Below are positions 8,503 to 15,368 of a stretch of 64,000 bases of DNA, piece after piece. Position numbers and translations under genes: made by a program. A model generated the notes under the pieces. That model was not told where the DNA came from. It worked only from the letters and a program-made list of their open reading frames with translations, and made no database searches. The stretch comes from an uncultured Pseudomonadota bacterium (GTDB lineage: Bacteria > Pseudomonadota > Gammaproteobacteria > Burkholderiales > Burkholderiaceae_C). The stretch is from assembly GCA_945952465.1 (NCBI GenBank), contig CAMFIB010000001.1:1302001-1366000 (forward strand), given 5' to 3'. Position 1 is the stretch's first letter. Every line of letters starts with the position of its first letter.

Positions 8503-8663
8503 ACCGCGCCCAGGCCGTTCCGTCCTGGGCGCGGTAAAAGCCCAATCCGGGCGCGGCGGTGGCCGCGCCCGGTGTTGAAGGCCCAACAGCTCCATCAGAA
8601 CGCCGCCGCCTTCGCTGGCACTCAGGCGGCGGCGTTGAAATTGCCGGGCGTCACGCCCGGCAA
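8503..8663. repeat. array of four consecutive perfect hairpins
   Basis: Four exact inverted repeats follow one another. ACCGCGCCCAGG 8503-8514 pairs with 8524-8535 (12 bp). CCGGGCGCGGC 8547-8557 pairs with 8562-8572 (11 bp). AACGCCGCCGCCT 8599-8611 pairs with 8624-8636 (13 bp). TTGCCGGGCG 8641-8650 pairs with 8654-8663 (10 bp). They fill most of the gap between the ParB-operon gene and dmeR. They lack U-runs; a structured RNA, a stacked terminator or a protein-binding array are all possible. Confidence 0.75.
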
Positions 8664-8711
8664 CGCGCTGTCGGGTTTTCCGGCTGCGCCTCATGCCGTC
8701 TTTGCTGTTGT

Positions 8712-8737
8712 TATAATATAGCCCCCTAGACTATATT
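8712..8737 (+). promoter_or_regulatory. dmeR promoter -10 and RcnR/DmeR-type operator
   Basis: TATAAT at 8712-8717 is a perfect -10 box; no good -35 is seen, which suits a metal-regulated promoter. Overlapping it, AATATAG (8715-8721) and CTATATT (8731-8737) are an exact inverted repeat around a nine-base spacer with a run of five C. A G/C tract flanked by AT-rich inverted repeats is the operator form known for RcnR and DmeR, so DmeR bound here would block RNA polymerase until Ni or Co releases it. Confidence 0.8.
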
Positions 8738-8751
8738 AATTGTCGGCTGTC

Positions 8752-9024
8752 ATGTCCCATACCTCTCGCCAGAAAGACAAGCTGGTCGCCCGTGTTCGCC
8801 GCATCAAAGGGCAGTTGGAAGGCATCGAGCGCGCTTTGGAATCAGACGCGGCGTGCGTGGAAGTGCTACGCCAGATCGCGTCAGTGCGCGGCGCGGTCAA
8901 TGGCCTGACCGCCGAGGTGATGGAAGACCATTTGCGCGAGCACGTCCTGGAAGTTGAAACGGACAAGGAGCGCCGCCAGGGCGGCGAGGAAATGGTCGAG
9001 GTCATCCGAGCCTACATGAAATAA
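8752..9024 (+). CDS. dmeR: DmeR: CsoR/RcnR-family nickel/cobalt-responsive repressor
   Basis: A 90-aa all-helical metal sensor. The N-terminus MSHTSRQKDKLVARVRRIKG and AVNGLTAEVMEDHLREHV match RcnR. The four RcnR cobalt/nickel ligands are at the canonical positions: His3, Cys35, His60 and His64, which separates it from copper CsoR (Cys-His-Cys) and FrmR. The ATG at 8752 is chosen because it gives His3; an in-frame TTG 12 bases upstream would not. It sits directly behind its probable operator and 46 bases before dmeF. Confidence 0.92.
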   Translation: MSHTSRQKDKLVARVRRIKGQLEGIERALESDAACVEVLRQIASVRGAVNGLTAEVMEDHLREHVLEVETDKERRQGGEEMVEVIRAYMK

Positions 9025-9070
9025 ACCCGCCGCCCGCCGGCGACCTTTTCCAGATGACAGGGACTCCCCG

Positions 9071-10024
9071 ATGACAATGACCTATACCCCCTCGGCCTCA
9101 GGCCACGACCATTTCTTTCTCGGCAGCGACCACCAGCGCAATGAGCGCAAGGTGTGGCTGGTGATCGCTCTCACGGCCAGCATGATGCTGGTGGAAATCG
9201 TGGCCGGTTCGATCTACGGCTCCATGGCGCTGGTGGCCGATGGATGGCATATGTCCACCCATGCGGGCGCGATGCTGATTACCGCGCTGGCCTACCGCTT
9301 TGCGCGCCAGCATGTGGGCAATCCGCGCTTTACCTTCGGCACGGGCAAGCTCGGCGATCTGGCCGGCTTCGCCAGCGCGATCGTCCTGGCCTTGATTGCC
9401 CTGCTGATCGCTTGGGAAAGTCTGGTACGGCTCACCCAACCCATCCATATCGACTTTAACCAGGCGATCGCCGTGGCTGTCGTGGGCCTGGGCGTCAACC
9501 TGGTCTGCGCTTGGCTGCTGAAGGACGACCATGCGCATCACGGTCACAATCATGGACATCACCACCACGATCACGACCATCATGTGCCAGGCAAGAGCCG
9601 CGACAACAATCTGCGCGCCGCGTACATCCATGTGTTGGCCGATGCGCTGACATCCGTATTCGCCATCGTCGCGCTGCTGCTCGGCCGCAGCTACGGCTGG
9701 CTGTGGGCTGATCCGGTCATGGGTGTGGTGGGCGCGCTGGTGATTGCCCGCTGGTCATGGGGGCTGATCCGGGACTCCGGCAGCGTGTTGCTCGATGCGG
9801 CAGTCGAGGGCGAGGAAGTGCGGCAGGAGATTCGGGAGGCCGTGGAGCCGACGGGAAGCGAGGTTACAGATCTGCATGTCTGGCAGGTGGGGCCAGGGCA
9901 TTTCGCGGCCATCGTCTCACTGGTGGCTCGGGAGCCCCAGGAGCCCGCGCACTACAAGGCACTGCTCGCGCATATTCACGAACTGTCGCATGTCACGATC
10001 GAAGTGCAGCGCGGGGCCGCATGA
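9071..10024 (+). CDS. dmeF: DmeF: cation diffusion facilitator exporting Co/Ni (and other divalent metals)
   Basis: A 317-aa inner-membrane antiporter of the CDF family with six predicted transmembrane helices. The metal-site motifs are VADGWHMSTHAGAM in TM2 and HVLADALTSVFA in TM5. Between TM4 and TM5 is the His-rich loop HHGHNHGHHHHDHDHH. DGWHMSTH is characteristic of DmeF rather than CzcD. The C-terminal cytoplasmic domain (VTDLHVWQVGPGHFAAIVSL) is the usual CDF dimerisation fold. It is controlled with dmeR from the upstream operator and overlaps the next gene by ATGA. Confidence 0.93.
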   Translation: MTMTYTPSASGHDHFFLGSDHQRNERKVWLVIALTASMMLVEIVAGSIYGSMALVADGWHMSTHAGAMLITALAYRFARQHVGNPRFTFGTGKLGDLAGFASAIVLALIALLIAWESLVRLTQPIHIDFNQAIAVAVVGLGVNLVCAWLLKDDHAHHGHNHGHHHHDHDHHVPGKSRDNNLRAAYIHVLADALTSVFAIVALLLGRSYGWLWADPVMGVVGALVIARWSWGLIRDSGSVLLDAAVEGEEVRQEIREAVEPTGSEVTDLHVWQVGPGHFAAIVSLVAREPQEPAHYKALLAHIHELSHVTIEVQRGAA

Positions 10025-10413
10025 GCATCGGCGTCACCTTGAAGGCTTGGGCCAGGCGGATCAAGCGTGATGGCGTGACGCTGTGGTTTGCCGGCAAGCA
10101 TCCCGGCACGCCTTGGTATGCCAAGGCGCTGGGGCTGTTCGTGGTGGCCTATGCGCTCAGTCCCATTGACCTGATTCCAGACTTCATTCCGGTGCTGGGT
10201 TATGTGGACGATGTGATCTTGTTGCCCGTGCTGATCTGGTTGACTGTGAAGCTGCTGCCATCCGATGTGCTGGCGCAATGCCGTATTCAGGCCGATGAAT
10301 GGATGCTGGCGGAAGGCGCCAAGCCGCGGAGCCGGTTCGGGGCAGTGATGATCGTGGCGCTGTGGCTGGTGATGGGGGTGGCATTGTGGTTCTGGCTCAT
10401 GCCGCATCTTTAG
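10021..10413 (+). CDS. DUF1232 (YkvA-type) small membrane protein
   Basis: A 130-aa protein whose core LGLFVVAYALSPIDLIPDFIPVLGYVDDVILLPVLI is the DUF1232/YkvA signature. Two hydrophobic stretches and a C-terminal helix (VMIVALWLVMGVALWFWL) place it in the membrane. Its ATG overlaps the stop of dmeF (ATGA), so it is translated with the exporter. The biochemical role of the family is unknown; association with dmeF suggests a role in metal export or envelope stress, which is inference. Confidence 0.85.
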   Translation: MSIGVTLKAWARRIKRDGVTLWFAGKHPGTPWYAKALGLFVVAYALSPIDLIPDFIPVLGYVDDVILLPVLIWLTVKLLPSDVLAQCRIQADEWMLAEGAKPRSRFGAVMIVALWLVMGVALWFWLMPHL

Positions 10414-11203
10414 TTTTTCCTGAGGGCATATTGAATGGCATGGGCGTGTCGGCGCGAAGCGCCGCCGGGCTTTCGAGCTGCGTCCCGTGCTTCGTGCCGA
10501 ATTACGGCCATTCGGCTTCAATCCCTCACGCCTTCGCGCCTGCGCTTGCCTCCTGAGGATCGGCGCAAGGCTCATCCCTGCCGCGCGGTGCTTGACGCCC
10601 GTCGAATACCGCCGAACCGGCAACGCCGGATCGGCCAAGCCGGCGCCCCCGCCGCGATGGGCGGGGAACTGGCGAATACGCTGGAGCTTGCTGCGGCAGG
10701 TTGTACGGATGCGTGCCGTCCCCGACGCTGACGGTTCCTGCCCATCACGTTACGAAGGACGGTTCACGGGCATCCCGCCCGGCATCGCTATGGAGCTTCC
10801 ATGCCACGCCTCAAGACTGGCGCCGCAAGGTGTGACCGGGGCGTTCTCGCCCGTCATTGGGGTGTTGACCTGGCCCGCGTCTGGGAGCGAGCCAGTGCAG
10901 CGTTCGTGCGGGGATGCCGAGTCAGCCCTGTCTCCTTTCGAAGCGGTTCGGCCCAAGGCGTCCTTGTCTTGTTGTGAATCCTGGCGGTGGCACGGCTGCG
11001 CCTCGGGCTTTATGGCTGCAACCGTCCGGCGAAAACAATTTCCCCCTGCGCTGCGCGCATTCCTCGCGGGACAAATTCTTTTCGCCTCCCGGTTCTCCAC
11101 TGCGTTGCGACCGCAAGCGGTGCAGCCAGCCCGTCTCCCGCCGGTCGGATCACAACAAGGACGCGATGGGCGCGAACCTTGTTCAATCGTAAGGAGATTC
11201 ATC
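10414..11203. other. 790-base intergenic stretch before DUF736
   Basis: No convincing gene. 10441-10638 is repeat copy B. 10750-11200 is a GC-rich leader containing a pyrimidine-rich part (ACAATTTCCCCCTGCGCTGC near 11035) and ending in AAGGAG at 11191-11196 before the DUF736 start. Frames that are open across it on either strand have unbalanced composition and no ribosome-binding sites. A long untranslated leader or a small RNA for DUF736 control is possible. Confidence 0.45.
10441..10638 (+). repeat. intergenic repeat, copy B (upstream of DUF736)
   Basis: It shares with copy C the blocks GGGCGTGTCGG, GCCGCCGGGCTT, CGGCCATTCGGC, AATCCCTCACGCCTTCGCGC, GGATCGGCGCAAGGC-CATCCC and ACCGCCGAACCGG in the same order. 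Copies B and C are direct repeats about 1.2 kb apart that bracket the DUF736 gene. Confidence 0.75.
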
Positions 11204-11518
11204 ATGGCAACCATCGGCACCTTCACCGCGGACAAAGACGGCTTCACCGGCACGCTGCGCACCCTGACCCTCAACGTCAAGGCCAAGCTGGTTCCCAACG
11301 ACAAGGGGGACAACGAACACGCCCCCGACTTCCGCGTGCAGGCGGCGGGCTTCGACATCGGCGCGGCGTGGAAGAAAGTCAGCAAGGCCGAACGGCCCTA
11401 CGTGTCCGTGACCCTCGACGATCCTTCGTTCCCAGCAACGGTCTATGCCCGGCTGATCGAGGAAGAGGACGGCACGCACACGCTGATCTGGTCGCGCAGC
11501 AAGCCCCAGGCGGCCTGA
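11204..11518 (+). CDS. DUF736 family protein
   Basis: A 104-aa protein with the DUF736 signature [20 protein letters not shown] and [17 protein letters not shown], ending in a compact [19 protein letters not shown] segment. It is common on alpha- and betaproteobacterial conjugative plasmids and ICEs; function unproven. AAGGAG lies eight bases before the ATG. It is flanked by two copies of a long intergenic repeat and followed by a strong hairpin, so it is an isolated single-gene unit that may be expressed at high level. Confidence 0.9.
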   Translation: MATIGTFTADKDGFTGTLRTLTLNVKAKLVPNDKGDNEHAPDFRVQAAGFDIGAAWKKVSKAERPYVSVTLDDPSFPATVYARLIEEEDGTHTLIWSRSKPQAA

Positions 11519-11527
11519 TGGCCGCCA

Positions 11528-11552
11528 GCGCCCCGCCCACGCGGCGGGGCGC
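11528..11552 (+). terminator. hairpin after DUF736
   Basis: GCGCCCCGCC (11528-11537) pairs perfectly with GGCGGGGCGC (11543-11552) across a 5-base loop, nine bases after the DUF736 stop. No U-run follows. It is a probable transcript end or 3' stabiliser. Confidence 0.55.
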
Positions 11553-11660
11553 CGTGCCGCTTTCGCAGAGCTGCATGGAAGCCTGGTCATTGCAGGAGCG
11601 TGGCCCATGTTGGGCCGCTTCTGTTGAGGCATGGGGCGAGTCTGCGGCTGCAAGAACGGC

Positions 11661-11873
11661 CGGGCGTGTCGGTGCCTTGCACCGCCGGGCTTAGCTGGCT
11701 GCGCCCCGTGCCGTCTTTGTCGTCACGGCCATTCGGCGCCAATCCCTCACGCCTTCGCGCCTGCGGCGCTGCGCGCGTCGCTTGCTCCAGGGGATCGGCG
11801 CAAGGCCCATCCCCGCCGCGCTGCACTTGGCGCCCCTTGAACACCGCCGAACCGGCTTGCGCCGGATCGGCCG
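11661..11873 (+). repeat. intergenic repeat, copy C (downstream of DUF736)
   Basis: This is the longest copy of the family, with all the blocks of copy B plus GGCGCTGCGCGCGTCGCTTGC also seen in copy A. It fills nearly all of the 364-base gap between the DUF736 gene and the XRE gene on the opposite strand. No gene is seen in it. Confidence 0.75.
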
Positions 11874-11882
11874 GGCCAGCGC

Positions 11883-12176
11883 CTACGGCGGGGCCGCCGC
11901 TGCGAGCTGGCTTTCAGCCTCGCTCATTAGCACTGCCGTGCTGCATTCGAGCGCGCCAGCGATCTTGAAAATGATCGCCAGCGTGGGCATGTGCTCGCCG
12001 CGCTCGATCTTCCCCATGTGGGAACGCTCGATGCCGGCCTGGTGTGCCAGCGATTCCTGCGCGATGCCGCGCTCCATCCGCAGAGCACGCACCGCCGCGC
12101 CGAAGGCGTGGGCCAGCTCGGCGTCATGGGTGGTGGAGCCGGCCGGTCGGCCGCGCTGGACGGTTCGCTTCTGCAT
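11883..12176 (-). CDS. XRE-family transcriptional regulator
   Basis: A 97-aa Cro/cI-type repressor. The HTH spans about residues 25-80: AVRALRMERGIAQESLAHQAGIERSHMGKIERGEHMPTLAIIFKIA. A basic N-terminal arm (MQKRTVQRGRPAGST) precedes it. The ATG at 12176 is used; a TTG 27 bases upstream is the alternative and neither has a strong Shine-Dalgarno. It is divergent from DUF2958 copy 2 across an AT-rich intergenic region (12177-12392), where it probably binds. Such regulators often control excision or transfer genes. Confidence 0.85.
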   Translation of the reverse strand: MQKRTVQRGRPAGSTTHDAELAHAFGAAVRALRMERGIAQESLAHQAGIERSHMGKIERGEHMPTLAIIFKIAGALECSTAVLMSEAESQLAAAAPP

Positions 12177-12392
12177 AGACAGAAGCGTCAATTCGCAGCA
12201 CAATTAAAACCACGTTATCTTTAACTCATTCATTCCGAATCAATCCTTTTTCGTGCTTCTACGTCTTTACAGAAATACGCATTTGCGGTTTTTCACGGAA
12301 GCACAAAACCGAATCCGTGCATTTCCTCAAATCCGCCGATACGGCTTTACGCTTTCACGCTTCGGTGGATTTGTTCCAAGAAAGGGCTGCCC
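12177..12392. promoter_or_regulatory. AT-rich divergent promoter region between XRE and DUF2958 copy 2
   Basis: About 190 bases that are clearly richer in A+T than the surroundings (for example TAAAACCACGTTATCTTTAA near 12205). It separates two divergent genes. Several weak -10-like boxes are possible and I cannot choose one. It is a likely site of autoregulation by the XRE protein. Confidence 0.5.
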
Positions 12393-12740
12393 ATGAACCG
12401 ACTCATCACCGAGGACGAGCGCAGGCAGTTGCTGGCCCACGGCCAGAATCGCGCCGCTGGCGGCTCCATCGACCCGTTGCCCGTGGTGCGGTTGTTCACG
12501 CCGGACGCGCATCTCACTTGGCTGCTGGCCGCGCTCGATCCGGCCGATGGCGATACGGCCTTTGGCCTGATCGACCTGGGGCTGGGAATGCCCGAGCTGG
12601 GCACCGTGAAGCTGTCCGATCTGGAATCCATCGTCGGGCCACGCAAGCAGCCCGTGATGCGGGATCGGTATTTTCAGGCGGCACGCCCGCTGTCGGAATA
12701 TCTGCGGCTGGCCCAGGAGAATGGTTCCATCCTCGATTGA
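12393..12740 (+). CDS. DUF2958 family protein, copy 2
   Basis: A 115-aa paralogue of the gene at 3861. It keeps the family core VVRLFTPDAHLTWLLAALDP and FGLIDLGLGMPELGTVKLSDL, but the N- and C-terminal ends differ. An AAAGGG box (12381-12386) precedes the ATG. It is divergent from the XRE regulator and probably under its control. Function unknown. Confidence 0.85.
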   Translation: MNRLITEDERRQLLAHGQNRAAGGSIDPLPVVRLFTPDAHLTWLLAALDPADGDTAFGLIDLGLGMPELGTVKLSDLESIVGPRKQPVMRDRYFQAARPLSEYLRLAQENGSILD

Positions 12741-13083
12741 ACCGTTCGCACTGCGGCCAAGCGGGGCGTATTGGGACTATTTCAGTCTTATTCCAGACCT
12801 GTCCGGTCTGAATCCGCACTCTTGCATTCAACCCGTGCTGGTGTGACCCAATCAGTCACGATCTTTTATGCGGGTACGGGCACGGTGTTTTGTGCCGCAT
12901 GACGTTGTCGGGTCGGGCGGTCGTCGCATTCGGACGGGATTCGCAATACACCGGAGCCAATCAGTCTTGACACCGCATGTTACATGCTTGAATTGATGCA
13001 GATGATGGTTTTGATCTGGATGCGATAGCTTCGTTTTGATCGGCCCGTGGCGACGTTCCTGCTGTTCGACAGGAGCTTTCGTC
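12741..13083. other. 343-base intergenic stretch before DUF2285, promoter-like
   Basis: No gene seen. The right half carries a TTGACA box and a perfect palindrome (separate entry); the left half shows only ordinary GC-rich sequence, with TGTGACCCAATCAGTCACG at 12841-12859 holding a GTGAC/GTCAC dyad. The DUF2285 Shine-Dalgarno AGGAG is at 13071-13075. Confidence 0.5.
12967..12995 (+). promoter_or_regulatory. promoter with overlapping palindromic operator upstream of DUF2285
   Basis: TTGACA (12967-12972) is a consensus -35 box. Three bases later lies GCATGT-T-ACATGC (12975-12987), an exact 6-bp inverted repeat with one central base, inside the spacer. The -10 box would fall near 12989-12995 (TGAATTG) and is poor. 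A repressor bound to the palindrome would occlude the promoter. The downstream operon runs DUF2285, alpA-like, repA. Confidence 0.5.
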
Positions 13084-13857
13084 ATGGTCAGCCCTCACCA
13101 TTTCCCGCACTGGTATCCCACCGCCGCCTACCTCTACGTTCTGCGGCTCGATGCACTCGCACTGGCCTGGGAGTACCTGCGGCGCCATCCCGACTACCGG
13201 CTCGACTGGCTGCACCGTCATCGCCGGCCGCAGGCGGCACAGCACGCGGCGCATCGCTGGGGCTTACGCCTGCTGGAAGACCCAGCCTTGGATGCGCGCG
13301 ACGCGCATCCGGCCTGGCTCCCCGGCCATGCCGGCGTGGTGCAGCTCTACCCCGATGCCGACCCACCGCAGAATGCCACCGCCTTCGCGTTCTGGCGCAT
13401 CCCTGGTCACAAGCAATTGATCCACGATGGCAAGCGGCTGGTGCTGATCGCGCGCAGCCCTGGCCATTGCCTGCGCTTCGCGCTGGCACCCGGCCTGGAG
13501 GACGGCATGGCTGTCGCCTATGCCCATCACGGCGGTGCTGCCGCACCTGCACGCGGCCATGCGCCCGGTGCGGCGCTGGCCAATGCTCGGCCCCGGCCAT
13601 CGCATTCGGCCTTGCTGGAACTGCACACCTTGCAGGCGCTCGACGCAACCCTGGCGGGTGCGTCCTTGCGCGATGTGGCCGAAGGCTTGTTCGGCGTGGA
13701 TGCCGCAGCCGGTTGGTACAGCGACGGCGGCCTGCGCTCCAAGGTGCGCCGCCTGACGCGGCGCGGCGATGCGCTGATGCGCGGCGGCTATCGCCGCGTA
13801 GCACAGCTTGCGCCGCTTGAGAAGGGTCGTTTTGAAGGCCACGCAAAACGACCCTGA
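13084..13857 (+). CDS. DUF2285-domain protein of the ICE backbone
   Basis: A 257-aa protein usually found next to alpA-like and repA genes in this ICE family. The N-terminal part (PHWYPTAAYLYVLRLDALALAWEYLRRHPDYRLDW) is the DUF6499-like region that normally precedes DUF2285. The C-terminal part ends in a basic helix-rich segment (LRSKVRRLTRRGDALMRGGYR) fit for DNA binding. AGGAG at 13071-13075 fixes the ATG at 13084. It is taken as a regulator of the maintenance genes downstream; experimental function is not known to me. Confidence 0.8.
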   Translation: MVSPHHFPHWYPTAAYLYVLRLDALALAWEYLRRHPDYRLDWLHRHRRPQAAQHAAHRWGLRLLEDPALDARDAHPAWLPGHAGVVQLYPDADPPQNATAFAFWRIPGHKQLIHDGKRLVLIARSPGHCLRFALAPGLEDGMAVAYAHHGGAAAPARGHAPGAALANARPRPSHSALLELHTLQALDATLAGASLRDVAEGLFGVDAAAGWYSDGGLRSKVRRLTRRGDALMRGGYRRVAQLAPLEKGRFEGHAKRP

Positions 13858-13940
13858 GCAAGAGAGCTTCATTTTCTGAGACTGCCTCCATCCGGTTGCG
13901 CTGTGTGGCCGGAGCCCTGCAACCGATGGAGGTTCTCACC

Positions 13941-14231
13941 ATGCGTCCTGCTCCCTTGCGGCCTGCCGCCGCTCCCGCAACCACCTCGGCCGCTGTCGCG
14001 CAACCGCAGCGTTATCTCACCAACGACGAAGCCGCCGACTACCTGCGACTGTCACCGCGCACGCTGGAAAAGCAGCGCGTGCTGGGCGGCGGCCCCAAGT
14101 TCCGCAAATTCGGCCGCCGCGTCATGTACGCCGTGGCCGATCTCGATGCCTGGGCTTCCGAGCGCAGCTTCGAGAGCACATCCGATCCCGAGTACGCCGA
14201 GCAGCATTCGGCGGACAGCCGTGCGCGCTGA
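13941..14231 (+). CDS. AlpA/MerR-like helix-turn-helix DNA-binding protein (excisionase-like)
   Basis: A 96-aa protein with a Pro/Ala-rich N-terminus and the HTH_17 motif YLTNDEAADYLRLSPRTLEKQ followed by GGGPKFRKFGRRVMYAVADLDAW. GGAGG at 13928-13932 lies eight bases before the ATG. Proteins of this kind act as transcriptional activators or recombination directionality factors. Its place between DUF2285 and repA suggests control of replication or excision of the element. It ends in an acidic, serine-rich tail. Confidence 0.88.
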   Translation: MRPAPLRPAAAPATTSAAVAQPQRYLTNDEAADYLRLSPRTLEKQRVLGGGPKFRKFGRRVMYAVADLDAWASERSFESTSDPEYAEQHSADSRAR

Positions 14232-14257
14232 CCGCTGGCGCGCGGGTGGCTTTCGCC

Positions 14258-15115
14258 ATGTCCAGCCCTGCGCTGCCGTCCCGGCAGCGGCTCGTGCCAG
14301 AGCGCGAACAGCTCGACCTGTTCCGTGCCCTGCCGGGCGACATGGCGCCGCGCGACAGCCAGGATTTGATGGCCTTTCCGTTCTTCTCGCTGGCGAAGTC
14401 GCGGCGCGTGGCGCCGATCGACTTCCGCGCCAGCGGCATCACGATCCGCGTGGAGGGAACGCAGGAGCATGGCATCGCCACGATTTGGGATGCAGATGTG
14501 CTCATTTGGGCGGCTTCGCAGATTGTGGAGGCGCGCGACGCGGGCTTGCGTCCATCGCGGCTCATGCAGGCCACGCCCTACGAGATCCAGCGATTCATTG
14601 GGCGCGGTACGTCGCTGCGCGACTACCAGCGCCTCAAGGCGGCCTTGGATCGCCTGCAATCCACGACGGTGGCCACGTCCATTCGGGAGACCACGGGAAG
14701 ACGGCTGCACCGCTTCTCGTGGATCAACGAATGGAAGGAACTGGCCGATACCAAGGGCACGCCCTTAGGGCTGGAGCTGATCCTGCCGGACTGGTTTTAC
14801 GCGGGCGTCATGGATGCCGCGCTGGTGCTGACCATCGACCCAGCGTATTTCCGGCTCACGGGCGGCATCGAGCGATGGCTGTACCGGCTGGTGCGCAAAC
14901 ACGGCGGGCGACAGCCGGGTGGTTGGCAATTCGATTTCCGACACCTGTATCGGAAATCGGGCAGTGCCACGCGCTTCTCAGACTTCGCCTACGACCTGCG
15001 CGCACTGGTCGCGCGGCAGTCGCTGCCCGGCTACGTCCTAGGCATCGAGCGGATGCCGGACAACAGCGCCGAGCTGCTGACCTTCCGGCCCGTGCCGTTC
15101 GCGGCACGGGGATAA
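14258..15115 (+). CDS. repA: RepA replication initiator protein
   Basis: A 285-aa member of the RPA (replication initiator A) family. Conserved parts are PFFSLAKSRRVAPIDF near residue 45, VEGTQEHGIATIWDADVLIW, RETTGRRLHRFSWINEWKE and GGIERWLYRLVRKHGG, which form the winged-helix DNA-binding core. The ATG at 14258 is used; a GTG four codons earlier is possible and neither has a clear ribosome-binding site. Three iteron-like repeats lie just after its stop codon, its likely binding sites. It allows the excised ICE to replicate autonomously, an inference supported by known replicating ICEs. Confidence 0.88.
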   Translation: MSSPALPSRQRLVPEREQLDLFRALPGDMAPRDSQDLMAFPFFSLAKSRRVAPIDFRASGITIRVEGTQEHGIATIWDADVLIWAASQIVEARDAGLRPSRLMQATPYEIQRFIGRGTSLRDYQRLKAALDRLQSTTVATSIRETTGRRLHRFSWINEWKELADTKGTPLGLELILPDWFYAGVMDAALVLTIDPAYFRLTGGIERWLYRLVRKHGGRQPGGWQFDFRHLYRKSGSATRFSDFAYDLRALVARQSLPGYVLGIERMPDNSAELLTFRPVPFAARG

Positions 15116-15139
15116 ACGGTGCGCAGCTTGTGGACGGGC

Positions 15140-15206
15140 TCGTGCTATCAGGAGTACGAGGTATCGTGCTATCGGGAGTACGACTCTCGTGCTATCAGGA
15201 GTACGG
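15140..15206 (+). repeat. three iterons, candidate replication origin (oriV)
   Basis: Three 20-bp direct repeats TCGTGCTATCAGGAGTACGA start at 15140, 15164 and 15187. Copy 2 has one change and copy 3 one at its last base. Spacing is 24 and 23 bases, close to two helical turns, so all face the same side. Each unit holds an imperfect dyad (CGTGCT/AGTACG). The array lies 24 bases after repA and before an AT-rich run with CCCTAACTT repeats (15247-15277), the usual order of an iteron plasmid origin. Confidence 0.8.
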
Positions 15207-15246
15207 ATCGGCCGCAAAGCCAATAACGGCGCGGGTTTCGGCCTCC

Positions 15247-15277
15247 CCTAACTTCCCTAACTTAAAACATCTAACTG
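15247..15277 (+). other. AT-rich CTAACT repeats, candidate unwinding element of the origin
   Basis: CCCTAACTT occurs twice in tandem and CTAACT a third time within 31 bases, in the lowest-GC segment around. It lies 40 bases after the last iteron and about 90 before parA. Repeated AT-rich motifs next to iterons are typical DNA-unwinding elements. Confidence 0.5.
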
Positions 15278-15368
15278 GTAGTAGAAGCGCCGCACCTCGG
15301 TGGAAAACCGCCACGCGGCGCGAAGCACAGCGGCAACAACCGGGCTTTCCAACAGGGAGGGCCAGGCC

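Noticed and set aside
8503..8663. attC sites or an integron-like array
   Set aside because: The four hairpins share no common core and lack the bulged imperfect structure and RYYYAAC sites of attC; no integron integrase is near.
10487..11203. N-terminal extension of DUF736 or separate gene in the 10.5-11.2 kb stretch
   Set aside because: DUF736 has a well-placed AAGGAG and a family-typical start at 11204; upstream residues are Arg/Pro/Ser-rich and cover repeat copy B.
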